Shown here piece after piece: positions 44,122 through 52,949 of a DNA stretch of 64,000 nt. The notes beneath the pieces are model-generated. The model was not told the DNA's origin. It saw only the letters and a program-made list of their open reading frames with translations, and did no database searches. Both the position numbers and the translations under genes were made by a program. The stretch's first letter is position 1; each line of letters starts with the position of its first letter. Source of the DNA: JACDAE01 sp963717195 (lineage in GTDB: Bacteria > Chloroflexota > Ktedonobacteria > Ktedonobacterales > Ktedonobacteraceae); NCBI GenBank assembly GCA_963717195.1, contig CAVQVR010000006.1, positions 248,001 through 312,000 on the forward strand, read 5' to 3'.

Positions 44122-46191
44122 TTACACCATGGTGATAGTGCCATTGGCATTCACACTTATTTTCACCGCTGCAACCGGTGTGGCAGCAGGTCCTAGAAGG
44201 ACTTTGGCATTCTGGGCTGGATCAAAGATGGCACCGTGAGCAGGACAAACCATCTTTTGCGTAGCTGGATCATAATTGATGGGTACTTGTTGGTGGGTAC
44301 AGGCGCGATTATACGCCACGAACCTGCCATCAGGCAAGCGAATGAGAAGATCCTGCTGATTATTGAACGTCACGGCAGTATTAAGAGCCATCGTAGTCGA
44401 ACCAATCGTAACTCCCTGACCTGCTGCTACTGGCTTCTGAGTAGGTGCAGGAGCAGTATTGCCTGGCTTCTTAGCGGGTGCAGGAGCAGTATTGCCCTGC
44501 TGACCCTGAGGCTGCTGGGGAGTAGTGTTGGCACTGGTAGGCTGAGAACCCAGATGCATTCTGGCTCCGATCAATACACCCGCCGCAACCACCCCACCGG
44601 TAGCCAGCAATGCAACAACTTTGCGCCGTCCGATATTACGCCCGGCACTCCTGGTATCGGTTCTGGTCTTGTTGTTGTGTGTACGTCGCCCGGAGGTAAA
44701 GGAGCGAGAACGTCGGCCAGTCACAGGTTGAGACCAGGCCGGTGCATCCCCCCACTGGTCCGCCTCCCACTGGTCCGCCTCCCACTGGTCCGCCTCCCAC
44801 GGGTTCGCCTCCGAGCCAGGTAGAACAAGTGGGCCTGAACTCTGAGATGATTGCTCCCACCATTCCGGTCTCTTTTCTTCAGGACGGCTCTCTTTCCGAA
44901 CAGGTACCGGCGGCTCCGGTTGCATGCTGGACGCGATCCTCTGTGCAGCTGGCTCAGACAGCGGCGGCACAAACGTAGGATATGCAGGAGGACGTGGTTT
45001 GACCGGAGGAGTAAACAGAGGCGACTCCGGCTGAGATACACGAGAAGGTGCAGCTTCAGGACGCCTGGGAGTTTCTGCAGCCTCTAAATGCCCGGTCACA
45101 ACCGGCGGTGTGAGTTGCCACGCATCAGAGTTCTCTGTAGCCAACTCAGATGGAACTGAAGCAGGTTTCTTCGTGGTAGCAGTATTCATAGCTGCCATCT
45201 TCCCCGTCACAATAGGTGGCATCAGTTGCCAGTTGCTTGTGGAATAACCACGGGCAGGAGTCTCTGGTAAATCATCATTGCGATCTCGACGACGCATATT
45301 TCCGCTTGCCCCTACGACAGCCTGTGCGAACGCCTCAGCAAGCTCACTGGCAGACTGGAAGCGGCGTGCGGGATCACGGTCCAGTGCCTGATTAACGACC
45401 GAGATCACCGCCATTGGAATATCAGGGTGCAGTGTACGGAGCGATGGAATGGATTGCTGGATGTGCATCTTCGCCACGTCTAGTGGTTTCTGGCCACTAA
45501 ATGGCGGTTTACCGTTCAACAACTCAAACAGAATAATGCCCAGAGCGTAGATATCTGAGCGTTTATCGATGGATTGCCCCTGGACGATCTCGGGAGCAAT
45601 ATACTCTGGTGCGGCCAGGAAGGTTTCAGCAATACTAAAAAGATGTCCATACGGTCTATCATCCTGCTCAACACCACGCATTTGCAGCATATGCATCAAG
45701 CCGAAACCTGCCACCAACAAGGTCTGATCATCACCCGATACGATATTGGAAGGTTTCAGCGTGCCATGAATGACACCTCTACGATGAGCATACTCAAGGC
45801 CAGCTACAAGTTGCTCCAGAATATCCAGGACATCGGTATACTCGTAACGCCCCTGGCGCTTTATCACATCGGCGAGTGAACCATTCGTCATATACGGGGT
45901 GACCAGGTATGGATGACCCTGACATTCGCCATACTCATGCACAGGCAACACATGTGCATGTTGGAGAGCAGTGAGCGCGGTAGCCTCTTTACGAAAACGC
46001 TGTATAAACCTGGCGCGCGCATCCTGCGAAAAACGCTCTGGAACGATAAAAAGGGTCAGGGCACCATTTATATTAGTCAGCGTGTTTTGCGCAAAATACA
46101 CAGCACTCAAACGCCCTTGCCCCATCAGACGTTCTACACGATAATTCCCTAACGTCTGTCCTACCAGCCGATCTACTGATAATGTTTGCAT
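44122..46191 (-). CDS. Pseudokinase fused through a Tat-like membrane anchor to an extracytoplasmic Rieske [2Fe-2S] domain
   Basis: A 689-residue chimera. Residues ~15-290 are a Ser/Thr kinase fold (YRVERLMGQGRLSAVYFAQ, AAPEYIAPEIVQGQSIDKRSDIYALGIILFEL as separate blocks), but the catalytic residues are gone: HRD is His142-Gly-Thr, DFG is Gly162-Phe-Gly and the beta-3 Lys is replaced (GALTLFIV). Residues ~295-515 are Pro-rich and disordered, with four 5-residue EADQW-type repeats. A twin-arginine-like RRKVVALLATGG (522-533) begins the single membrane helix (~524-543). Outside lies a Rieske domain (~588-689) with both cluster motifs, Cys631-x-His633 and Cys649-x2-His652. A redox or oxygen signal sensed outside and passed to a scaffold inside is my inference. 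AGGAGG precedes the ATG. Confidence 0.9.
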   Translation of the reverse strand: MQTLSVDRLVGQTLGNYRVERLMGQGRLSAVYFAQNTLTNINGALTLFIVPERFSQDARARFIQRFRKEATALTALQHAHVLPVHEYGECQGHPYLVTPYMTNGSLADVIKRQGRYEYTDVLDILEQLVAGLEYAHRRGVIHGTLKPSNIVSGDDQTLLVAGFGLMHMLQMRGVEQDDRPYGHLFSIAETFLAAPEYIAPEIVQGQSIDKRSDIYALGIILFELLNGKPPFSGQKPLDVAKMHIQQSIPSLRTLHPDIPMAVISVVNQALDRDPARRFQSASELAEAFAQAVVGASGNMRRRDRNDDLPETPARGYSTSNWQLMPPIVTGKMAAMNTATTKKPASVPSELATENSDAWQLTPPVVTGHLEAAETPRRPEAAPSRVSQPESPLFTPPVKPRPPAYPTFVPPLSEPAAQRIASSMQPEPPVPVRKESRPEEKRPEWWEQSSQSSGPLVLPGSEANPWEADQWEADQWEADQWGDAPAWSQPVTGRRSRSFTSGRRTHNNKTRTDTRSAGRNIGRRKVVALLATGGVVAAGVLIGARMHLGSQPTSANTTPQQPQGQQGNTAPAPAKKPGNTAPAPTQKPVAAGQGVTIGSTTMALNTAVTFNNQQDLLIRLPDGRFVAYNRACTHQQVPINYDPATQKMVCPAHGAIFDPAQNAKVLLGPAATPVAAVKISVNANGTITMV
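44751..44810. repeat. 15-bp tandem repeat, four units, in the linker of the Rieske-pseudokinase
   Basis: Three exact copies of cccactggtccgcct (44751-44795) and one variant (44796-44810). On the minus strand they encode the EADQW repeats. Such arrays change length easily by slippage, in whole codons. Confidence 0.85.
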
Positions 46192-46824
46192 ACACCATCC
46201 CTCCTGAGTGATATACTACACAACGAATTCCATTCTTCCATCGATGTAGTCAGAAGAGACGCTGCATACGCCAGCAGAAATGCAAGTATGAAACTAAAGG
46301 CATGTCGTTTCTTCCCCCATTCTCTTAAACAGATACATCTATAACACGCATATGAGCGCAGGTATTTTCTGTCGCACTTTCTCCTTACGAGAGAGTCTAC
46401 CCCTTGTGTCAAAATGCGTCAATGTGAATAGCTCAGACGTAGGACTTTTAGATTCGCTGTGTGGATTTTCCCCGCTTCGTTCCGCCCCAGCGGTCGGGGT
46501 GGGGAGAGAGGGAGAGACCCGACCGCTTCTGAGAGGAGTGATAGAGGGATAAATGGGGTTCGGGAGAGCTATTTAGTTTTGAACCTTTGTTCTACTCGCA
46601 CATACTACCATAGCTCCCACGCGTTGTCAAGTGAATTTAGAACATATTTTCGATTTATTTTCACAAGCCTGTATGCCCATGTGATCGGGATGACGGAAAA
46701 TAACAAGAGTGGTACAATAGACATGGACATATTTTTTCAGTCAAAGATGACGCCGTCCATGTCTGCGTTGACGCAGATTTTTTTATGCTCTTATCGTTTT
46801 TATTGAATTGGAGTTATCGACAGT
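46192..46824. other. Divergent intergenic region with promoter and GC-rich hairpin
   Basis: ATGACG (46690-46695) and TACAAT (46713-46718), 17 bp apart, form a plausible plus-strand promoter ~106 bp before the DUF1015 gene. A GC-rich imperfect hairpin, agcggtcggggt against acccgaccgct (46489-46500, 46517-46527), stands alone in the middle and could shield the two transcription units. No gene seen. Confidence 0.45.
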
Positions 46825-48114
46825 ATGGCAGAAGTTCGACCATTACGAGCACTACGTTATGTTCCCGAGAAGGTGGGTGACCTGGCGCAGGTGATTACAC
46901 CCCCTTATGATGTGATCAGCCCGGAAGGGCAGACCAGGTACTACGAACGTAATCCCTACAATGTCATTCGCCTGGAACTGGGCAAAGAGGAGGCGCGTGA
47001 TAATACTCTCAATAACGTGTATACGCGGGCAGCGGCTACTCTGGCTGAATGGCGGTTACAGGGAATTTTGCAACAGGATCAGATAGCGAGCTACTATCTT
47101 TACCGGCAGAAGTTTACCCACCATGGGCAACACTTTACGCGCACAAGTCTGCTGGCGCGGGTACGATTGGAGCCGTGGGATGCACGAGTAATTCTGCCAC
47201 ATGAAAATACGTTGGCAAAGGCGAAAGACGACCGCTTAAAATTGTACCGTGCGTGTGCAACCAACCTCAGCCCGATCATGTGTCTTTACGAGGATCCGCA
47301 GGGACGGATGCGCCGTTTACTCAGCCAGTACACGCCAGAGATACAGATCGTCGATGAAGTGGGAGAGGAACATTCCTTGTATCCCATTACGGATGAGCAA
47401 CAGATTGCACTTATCCAGGACTTCTTTGCGCAGCGTCAATTGTATATCGCCGATGGACATCATCGCTATGAAACGGCGCTTGCGTACCAAAAAGAGATAC
47501 TGGAGCAGCGACGGGGGCTTCATCCGGAAGACGCGGTGAATTTCACGCTGATGGCTCTGATAGATATGGACGATCCGGGCATGCTGGTCCTGCCCACGCA
47601 TCGTATACTCTTTCATATCGGCGCGTCCCTTTCGGCAGAGAAGCTCAACGCATACTTCACGGTGCAGGCTCTGGACGACGCGCATACCAGTGACAGTATA
47701 CAGAGTCAACTTGCCCAGGCCGGGCAACAGGAAGCTGCACTGGTTGTCAAAACAAAGGAGCAAACGCTGCTCCTGGTACTGAACGAACAGGGACGAGAGC
47801 GCATGATCAGCAGTGGACACAGTGAAGCATGGAATGTCCTGGATGTCGCCATCGCCCAAAAATTGATACTGGAAGATACGCTGGGTTTGCGCTCCGAAGA
47901 TATGACTGCTGGAACCCATCTTCGTTATACACATGATGCGCAGCAAGCGCTCCAGGCGCTGCAAGATGGAGATGCACAGGCTGTGTTGTTCTTAAATGGA
48001 ACGCCTTTACGACAGGTATGTGATGTTGCGCAGGCAGATGATCGTATGCCGCAGAAGTCAACCTACCTCTATCCGAAACTCATTACGGGGTTGGTCATGA
48101 ACCCTTTATGGTAA
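46825..48114 (+). CDS. DUF1015-family protein
   Basis: The 429-residue length and the signatures PLRALRYVPEKVGDLAQVITPPYDVIS, YYLYRQKF, ILPHENT and LYIADGHHRYETALAYQ are those of DUF1015, a widespread cytoplasmic family of unknown activity, sometimes linked to D-2-hydroxyacid dehydrogenase or serine metabolism by context. The conserved GHHRYETA block suggests an enzyme active site. The oxidoreductase gene begins 13 bp after the stop, so they are co-transcribed. A weak GGAG site precedes the ATG. Confidence 0.9.
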   Translation: MAEVRPLRALRYVPEKVGDLAQVITPPYDVISPEGQTRYYERNPYNVIRLELGKEEARDNTLNNVYTRAAATLAEWRLQGILQQDQIASYYLYRQKFTHHGQHFTRTSLLARVRLEPWDARVILPHENTLAKAKDDRLKLYRACATNLSPIMCLYEDPQGRMRRLLSQYTPEIQIVDEVGEEHSLYPITDEQQIALIQDFFAQRQLYIADGHHRYETALAYQKEILEQRRGLHPEDAVNFTLMALIDMDDPGMLVLPTHRILFHIGASLSAEKLNAYFTVQALDDAHTSDSIQSQLAQAGQQEAALVVKTKEQTLLLVLNEQGRERMISSGHSEAWNVLDVAIAQKLILEDTLGLRSEDMTAGTHLRYTHDAQQALQALQDGDAQAVLFLNGTPLRQVCDVAQADDRMPQKSTYLYPKLITGLVMNPLW

Positions 48115-48127
48115 CCAGGAGTAAACG

Positions 48128-49423
48128 ATGATTATTATCGTAGGAGCGGGTCTGGCGGGGCTGACATGTGCAAAAGAGCTGATCGAAGCAGGACGGCAGG
48201 TACTCGTACTGGAGGCAAATGACCAGATCGGGGGACGGGTTCGTACGGACTTTCACGAAGATGGCTATCGGCTGGATCGTGGATTTCAGGTTCTATTCAC
48301 TGCCTACCCGGCAGCCTCGCGTCACCTCAACTATGAGAGGCTCAAACAGCGTAAATTCGATCCGGGAGCCATTCTGATTAAACACGGGAGACGCTATCAG
48401 ATCGCTGATCCGTTACGCGACCCTCAACATATGCTCTCTGGCCTACTCAATCCGCTCGTTTCAACATTGGATAAAGCGCGTGTGCTCCGTTTAGTTGCGC
48501 AACTTAGGCGCCAGTCAACGGCAGAGATCTTCGCGGGAAAGCAGCAACCGGAAGGTCAGGATGAAACAACCGAAGCGTATCTGCGTCGTCAGGGCTTCTC
48601 AAACAAATTTATCGACAACTTTATCCGTCCTTTCTACGGAGGCATCTTCCTGGATCGCTCATTGTCCACCAGCGCACGCATGTTCCAGTTCACTTTTAAG
48701 ATGCTGGGAGCAGGCGATATTATTCTTCCGGCAGAGGGGATACAGAGTATTCCAGAGCAGTTGGCGCAGGCATTGCCCCGAGGAACTGTGCGTTGCAATG
48801 CACGTGTAAGCGAGCTACTTGTCACTAATCAGCAGGTCCATGGTGTACGCATGGCGAATGGGGAGAAGATCGAAGCAGAGCAAGTCGTCATCGCCACATC
48901 GGGTCCGGTGGCGGAAAAGTTTAGCAAGAAAGCGTTGCCAACGCAGGGAGTAAGCACCATCTGCCTGTACTTTGCAGGAGACGAGCGGCTCTACACGGGG
49001 CGAAAAATTCTGCTGAATACGGAACCTGATGCATACATCAACAATGCGGTATTACTCACAAATATCGCTCCTACATATGCACCACCACGCAAACATCTGC
49101 TCTCTGTCACCATCGCGGGCATCCCAGAAGGGGACGATGAGTTGATTGCTGAACGCTGTCGGGCAGAACTGGCGCACTGGTTCCCCGAGCATAATCTGAT
49201 GCGCTGGCAATTGTTGGGCATCTATCGTATTCCATTTGCTCAATTCGCCCAACCGCCAGGAATTTTCGACGCACTACCGGATAATCGTACTGACGTTGAA
49301 GGGCTCTATATCGCCGGTGAATATACGCAATCGAGCAGTATTCAGGGAGCAATGCACAGTGGAGAGCATGCAGCCAAAGAGCTATTAAAGAACGTACAGG
49401 CCCGATCTATCGCACCCAGGTAA
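48128..49423 (+). CDS. FAD-dependent amine-oxidase/protoporphyrinogen-oxidase-like oxidoreductase
   Basis: The 431-residue flavoprotein has the N-terminal dinucleotide motif IIIVGAGLAGLTCAKEL, the EAN-QIGGRVRTD stretch that follows in the amine oxidase/phytoene desaturase group, and the C-terminal FAD-binding GLYIAGEYTQSSSIQGAMHSG. A twisted hydrophobic region in the middle (HMLSGLLNPLVSTLDKA) may bind a lipid or porphyrin. Precise substrate unknown; phytoene-desaturase-like or protoporphyrinogen-oxidase-like activity are both possible. Second gene of an operon with the DUF1015 protein, with an AGGAG site. Confidence 0.87.
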   Translation: MIIIVGAGLAGLTCAKELIEAGRQVLVLEANDQIGGRVRTDFHEDGYRLDRGFQVLFTAYPAASRHLNYERLKQRKFDPGAILIKHGRRYQIADPLRDPQHMLSGLLNPLVSTLDKARVLRLVAQLRRQSTAEIFAGKQQPEGQDETTEAYLRRQGFSNKFIDNFIRPFYGGIFLDRSLSTSARMFQFTFKMLGAGDIILPAEGIQSIPEQLAQALPRGTVRCNARVSELLVTNQQVHGVRMANGEKIEAEQVVIATSGPVAEKFSKKALPTQGVSTICLYFAGDERLYTGRKILLNTEPDAYINNAVLLTNIAPTYAPPRKHLLSVTIAGIPEGDDELIAERCRAELAHWFPEHNLMRWQLLGIYRIPFAQFAQPPGIFDALPDNRTDVEGLYIAGEYTQSSSIQGAMHSGEHAAKELLKNVQARSIAPR

Positions 49424-49425
49424 TC

Positions 49426-49613
49426 GTAGGGGCGCGATAAGGCTGTTTCAAAAATAAATTTCGGATATGGATCCTTTGGCGATCCGGGTAGGGGCGTCAC
49501 CTTGCGTGCGCCCCGGAACCACCGTGAATCGGCCACCAGGGCGCACGCAAGGTGACGCCCCTACCCGGATCATATCCAGGTTATTTATTTAAACGGCATA
49601 ATCTGGTCCCTAC
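49426..49613. repeat. Nested palindromic repeat array between convergent genes
   Basis: The outer ends are gtaggggcgcgataaggctg (49426) and, inverted, cataatctggtccctac ending 49613. Inside is a perfect 33-bp inverted repeat (49481-49513 and 49539-49571) of the gggtaggggcgtcaccttgc family, the same family as the 29-bp layer at 21581-21919. The right end supplies the TAG stop of the HEAT-repeat gene. Confidence 0.8.
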
Positions 49614-51277
49614 GTATCTGTAAAGAGGTCAATGGGCATGGAGCTAAAGTCGCCGGTGCCGAGCGATTCAACCATCATACGCAATGGCCCTTGCTCAATC
49701 GAGATGCGCATAAGAGTGCGGGGAAAGCTCTGTTCCAGCACAGGAACCTGAGAACCTGGGTGAAGCACTGTAGCAACCGCACTCAGCAATGCTACGTCGC
49801 CATCGCGTCCAGCAAAGCGCAAGAGAGCGGCCTGGCGGCGCAGGCGGGCCTCATAGAGCAAGCGCCAGCGCTCATCGACAAGATCGGTGAGCGCCTCAGT
49901 AATCAGTGCCTCTAACATCAGCTTCTGATCCTGGTCTTTCTGTTTTGTCTTGCGCACACTCTTGCTGCGTGGTCGTTTGCCGGTCGGAGACGTTTCAAGG
50001 ATATTGTAAGCGGCCCAGTAGCGGCTCATGTACGGTTCAATGCGTTCTGGCGGCTCGTAGATCCAGGAGAGAAACTCAGACATCTGATATACCTCATCGC
50101 CGCGTTTTGCCAGTGCCAGGATTTCGTCATCGACGGTTTGAGGTTCCAGGATCGTCGCGCTATCCTTTTTATCAGACTCTTCAGCGCTTTCAATCAAGGG
50201 GCGCCAGATCGAATACGCGATGGGTAACTTATGGCGTGTGCGTTTGCTAAGAGAACGAGCTTCGGCAACCAGGGCCTGACCATAAGCGAAAGGAACCTCA
50301 AAGCTACCAAATCCCTGCTCATCCAGATCATCTACCAGGTCATCCCAGCGCTGCATATCAATCTCATCAACGCCGTAACAATCCTTCACGCCCCACTCAT
50401 CCTGAAACAGGATATTGACTCCTTTGAGGCGACCATCGGGACGTTTCCAGGAGAGCATAATCAACTGTGCCCCCGAGCCATCGATAAAGCTAACGCGTGC
50501 CTCGTGGCAGGGCAACTGTAGCCGACGCGCTCCGGCCATCGCCACATCTTCTACACCGGGCATCGATTGCATCGTCAGACGTCCCAGAGCTGCTCGTGCA
50601 TGTTGCTTCAATGAACGATTTGAACTATTAGCAATCAGATAATTTAAAGCTGGAATAGTCTGCTGAGCCGCGATGGGGCCGAGTTGTTCAAGAGCATCGA
50701 TCACCGCCGTCACAATCTTGCTGGACTGGTTCTCCAGGAGAGGGACGAGCAGATGAGTAGCGCGTGGATCATTGCTACTGCCTAACCAGGCAACAAAGGA
50801 AAGACGGCGTTCAAGCGGCATAGAAACCACATCTTCCAACACAGACTCCACCCCCATCTCGCTCTGCCCCACCATTTCGAGCAGGCGCATCTGCATTTGC
50901 TGCATGGCCGTCGCAGGATCATTCAGATACTCGATGATGCCATCATCCGCCATCTCAGAGCCTAATTCTTTCAGGATGGGGGAAAGAGAGAGCTTCGCCA
51001 TATCGCTTATTGTCGGATCGGTAACAAAATCTTCCAATTCTTCCAGGTCAAAATCAGTAGCCAGTTCAGAGAGAATCAGGATAGCCGCAGCATGCGCGGA
51101 TGCATCACTACTGCGCAACAGGTGCATCACTTTCTCACGTGCACCTTCGGTCCATTCTTCATCCAGGCGATCAAAATAGTGAGAAAGAGTATCAGGATCA
51201 ATATCGTCACGACGACTGATAGCCAGTAAAATACTATCAATACTATCCTGTGGAGGTCCTTTGCGTCCTCGTGGCAT
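49610..51277 (-). CDS. HEAT-repeat protein
   Basis: I take the ATG at 51277, six bases after AAGGAGG; an ATG directly before it is also possible. The 555-residue protein has an N-terminal half of HEAT-like helical pairs (REKVMHLLRSSDASAHAAAI, EELGPIAAQ-type turns, ALLVPLLENQSSKIVTAV-like units). A globular C-terminal half follows (from ~250), with no motif I recognise and a basic KRPRSKSVRKTKQKD stretch that could be a nuclease-free nucleic-acid or linker segment. No membrane segment. Likely an adaptor or scaffold; partner unknown. Its stop codon is formed by the tip of a repeat. Confidence 0.75.
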   Translation of the reverse strand: MPRGRKGPPQDSIDSILLAISRRDDIDPDTLSHYFDRLDEEWTEGAREKVMHLLRSSDASAHAAAILILSELATDFDLEELEDFVTDPTISDMAKLSLSPILKELGSEMADDGIIEYLNDPATAMQQMQMRLLEMVGQSEMGVESVLEDVVSMPLERRLSFVAWLGSSNDPRATHLLVPLLENQSSKIVTAVIDALEQLGPIAAQQTIPALNYLIANSSNRSLKQHARAALGRLTMQSMPGVEDVAMAGARRLQLPCHEARVSFIDGSGAQLIMLSWKRPDGRLKGVNILFQDEWGVKDCYGVDEIDMQRWDDLVDDLDEQGFGSFEVPFAYGQALVAEARSLSKRTRHKLPIAYSIWRPLIESAEESDKKDSATILEPQTVDDEILALAKRGDEVYQMSEFLSWIYEPPERIEPYMSRYWAAYNILETSPTGKRPRSKSVRKTKQKDQDQKLMLEALITEALTDLVDERWRLLYEARLRRQAALLRFAGRDGDVALLSAVATVLHPGSQVPVLEQSFPRTLMRISIEQGPLRMMVESLGTGDFSSMPIDLFTDT

Positions 51278-51458
51278 CATTTTCCTCCTTCTGATATAGG
51301 AGTAGTGCATAATATACAGGCGGCCCCCTGAGGAAACACCAATGAAGGCCATTGTACCACGTTGCTGCCGCCGCGTCGAGATGATTTTTTGTCAGTTTTT
51401 CGCAATTTGCACTTATATAGAGACAGAAGCATCTACGAACAATACCTCTTCCTACCTT

Positions 51459-52949
51459 TTAGAAATACCCCTCATCGGCATAAAATCTCACAGGGCGAAT
51501 AAGCGTCGAAGCAGCAGGAGCCGAGAGAGTATGTAATGCTTCAGGAAGTAAGGCGAGACTACAGAGAAAATCATCGTGTCCATCAGACGCATCTACATAG
51601 AAATTCAACGTATCCGGCCCTGGTAGACTATAGCGGGCCGTGCGCAGTTGCTGCCAGCACTCTGCATAGATCTTTTGAGGAGCGCCAGCAGATGTATACA
51701 GTTTCAGGCGATTACTATTCAGCAAAGAGAGCAGTTGATATGCCAGGTGCGATTTACTACTACGCGAAAAGACGAAGGGGATGATGCGCTCATTGCCAAA
51801 ACGATCCAGCAAGAGAGAGGCCAGTCCAGCTCCTAAGCCAGTCGCATCGATGGCAAGTGCGCGAATGCCCCAGAGATCCATCAAAGCAAGAGTGTGCGCA
51901 TATTGATCCATGTAGGTCAATCCTGTCCACCATTCATGATGGACGACTTCGATGATGGGAAGATGGAACTCATTGTAGCGCACCTGCCCGATAGTCAGAA
52001 CAGTGCTATCACGGTGGGAGTTTGATCTGCGTCCTGGTGTCATGAGAGAATGCTCAGGGTCACTTCGTTCTTCGCCAGCCACATCCATCCCTGCAATATA
52101 GCAAGTAGCATCCACTGGCATCTCCTGCCAACGGTGCGTACCTTGCAAGAGTGTATGTTGAAGCGTATTCAAGAAGTAACCAGCGCCGCTGATAGGCTGC
52201 AAGAGATACTGGGTCTGAATGGCCGGATGATCTTCGCCAAGGCGTGCAATTTCCTGTTCGACAAAAGAGCGATAAGCGGGATTGATAGCCGCCAGCGTAT
52301 GCCAATCGTATTCAAAGTGCTGCCGTTGGCCTGTACGCCGCTCAAGTTCCAGGTTGATGGCGCGTTGTTGTGCTAATAACGTGGTATCGGACCATGCCGT
52401 GCCATAGAGTACAGTAGTCGCATTGCGCGTGGAAGCCATCGGACGAAAATCGCGCTCGAACTTCTCCTGTGCAACATCCTGAGCCTCGTCGATCTCCAGC
52501 AGAATATCAGCGGTCGCACCAACCACATTGCTTTCGGGTCCAGCAGAGAAAAACAGAACACGTGGACCAGCATGTGTACGTAATAACGCTTGATGCCCTT
52601 GAGGAGCAAGTCCAACAATGTGGCCCTGGCTCTGCCACACACGATCGCGCGTGAGGGAAGTATCGAGAAGAGAAAGCAGGCGCAAGCGGCTGTTGATAAT
52701 CTGCGGATTGAAGGTTGGAGCGGCTTTGACAATGGTGCCCTGCCGCATAGATGTCAGGAGAAACGCTTCAAGGACCGCCGAGAGCTGATTTTTGCCAGAC
52801 TGGCGCGACATCATCACCGTGAAGACACGGCCCTCACCGGAAAGGATTGAAGCGAGAATAGCCTCAGCGACTTCGGCCTGGTAAGGATAAAGCGGTTTGC
52901 CCAGAATATCAGAAGCAAAACGTGAGATGAGAGAGGAAGAATTTTGCAT
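51459..52949 (-). CDS. Phage-type terminase large subunit-like ATPase/nuclease, without other phage genes
   Basis: The 496-residue protein has the full two-domain terminase design. The ATPase domain has Walker A SRQSGKNQ (Lys53), Walker B LLEIDEAQDV (Asp154-Glu155) and a coupling YGTAW motif. The RuvC-like nuclease has acidic residues in AGMDVAGEE (Asp289), AIDATGLGAG and DASDGHDDF. In phages this enzyme cuts and pumps DNA into capsids. Here no portal, capsid, small terminase or integrase is nearby; the neighbours are a HEAT-repeat protein and a chemoreceptor. It is intact, so it is either a fresh remnant or a domesticated DNA motor. Confidence 0.85.
   Translation of the reverse strand: MQNSSSLISRFASDILGKPLYPYQAEVAEAILASILSGEGRVFTVMMSRQSGKNQLSAVLEAFLLTSMRQGTIVKAAPTFNPQIINSRLRLLSLLDTSLTRDRVWQSQGHIVGLAPQGHQALLRTHAGPRVLFFSAGPESNVVGATADILLEIDEAQDVAQEKFERDFRPMASTRNATTVLYGTAWSDTTLLAQQRAINLELERRTGQRQHFEYDWHTLAAINPAYRSFVEQEIARLGEDHPAIQTQYLLQPISGAGYFLNTLQHTLLQGTHRWQEMPVDATCYIAGMDVAGEERSDPEHSLMTPGRRSNSHRDSTVLTIGQVRYNEFHLPIIEVVHHEWWTGLTYMDQYAHTLALMDLWGIRALAIDATGLGAGLASLLLDRFGNERIIPFVFSRSSKSHLAYQLLSLLNSNRLKLYTSAGAPQKIYAECWQQLRTARYSLPGPDTLNFYVDASDGHDDFLCSLALLPEALHTLSAPAASTLIRPVRFYADEGYF

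Noticed and set aside
44636..45087. Plus- and minus-frame Pro/Gly-rich frames inside the Rieske-pseudokinase gene
   Set aside because: They arise from the 15-bp tandem repeat and the Pro-rich linker read in other frames.
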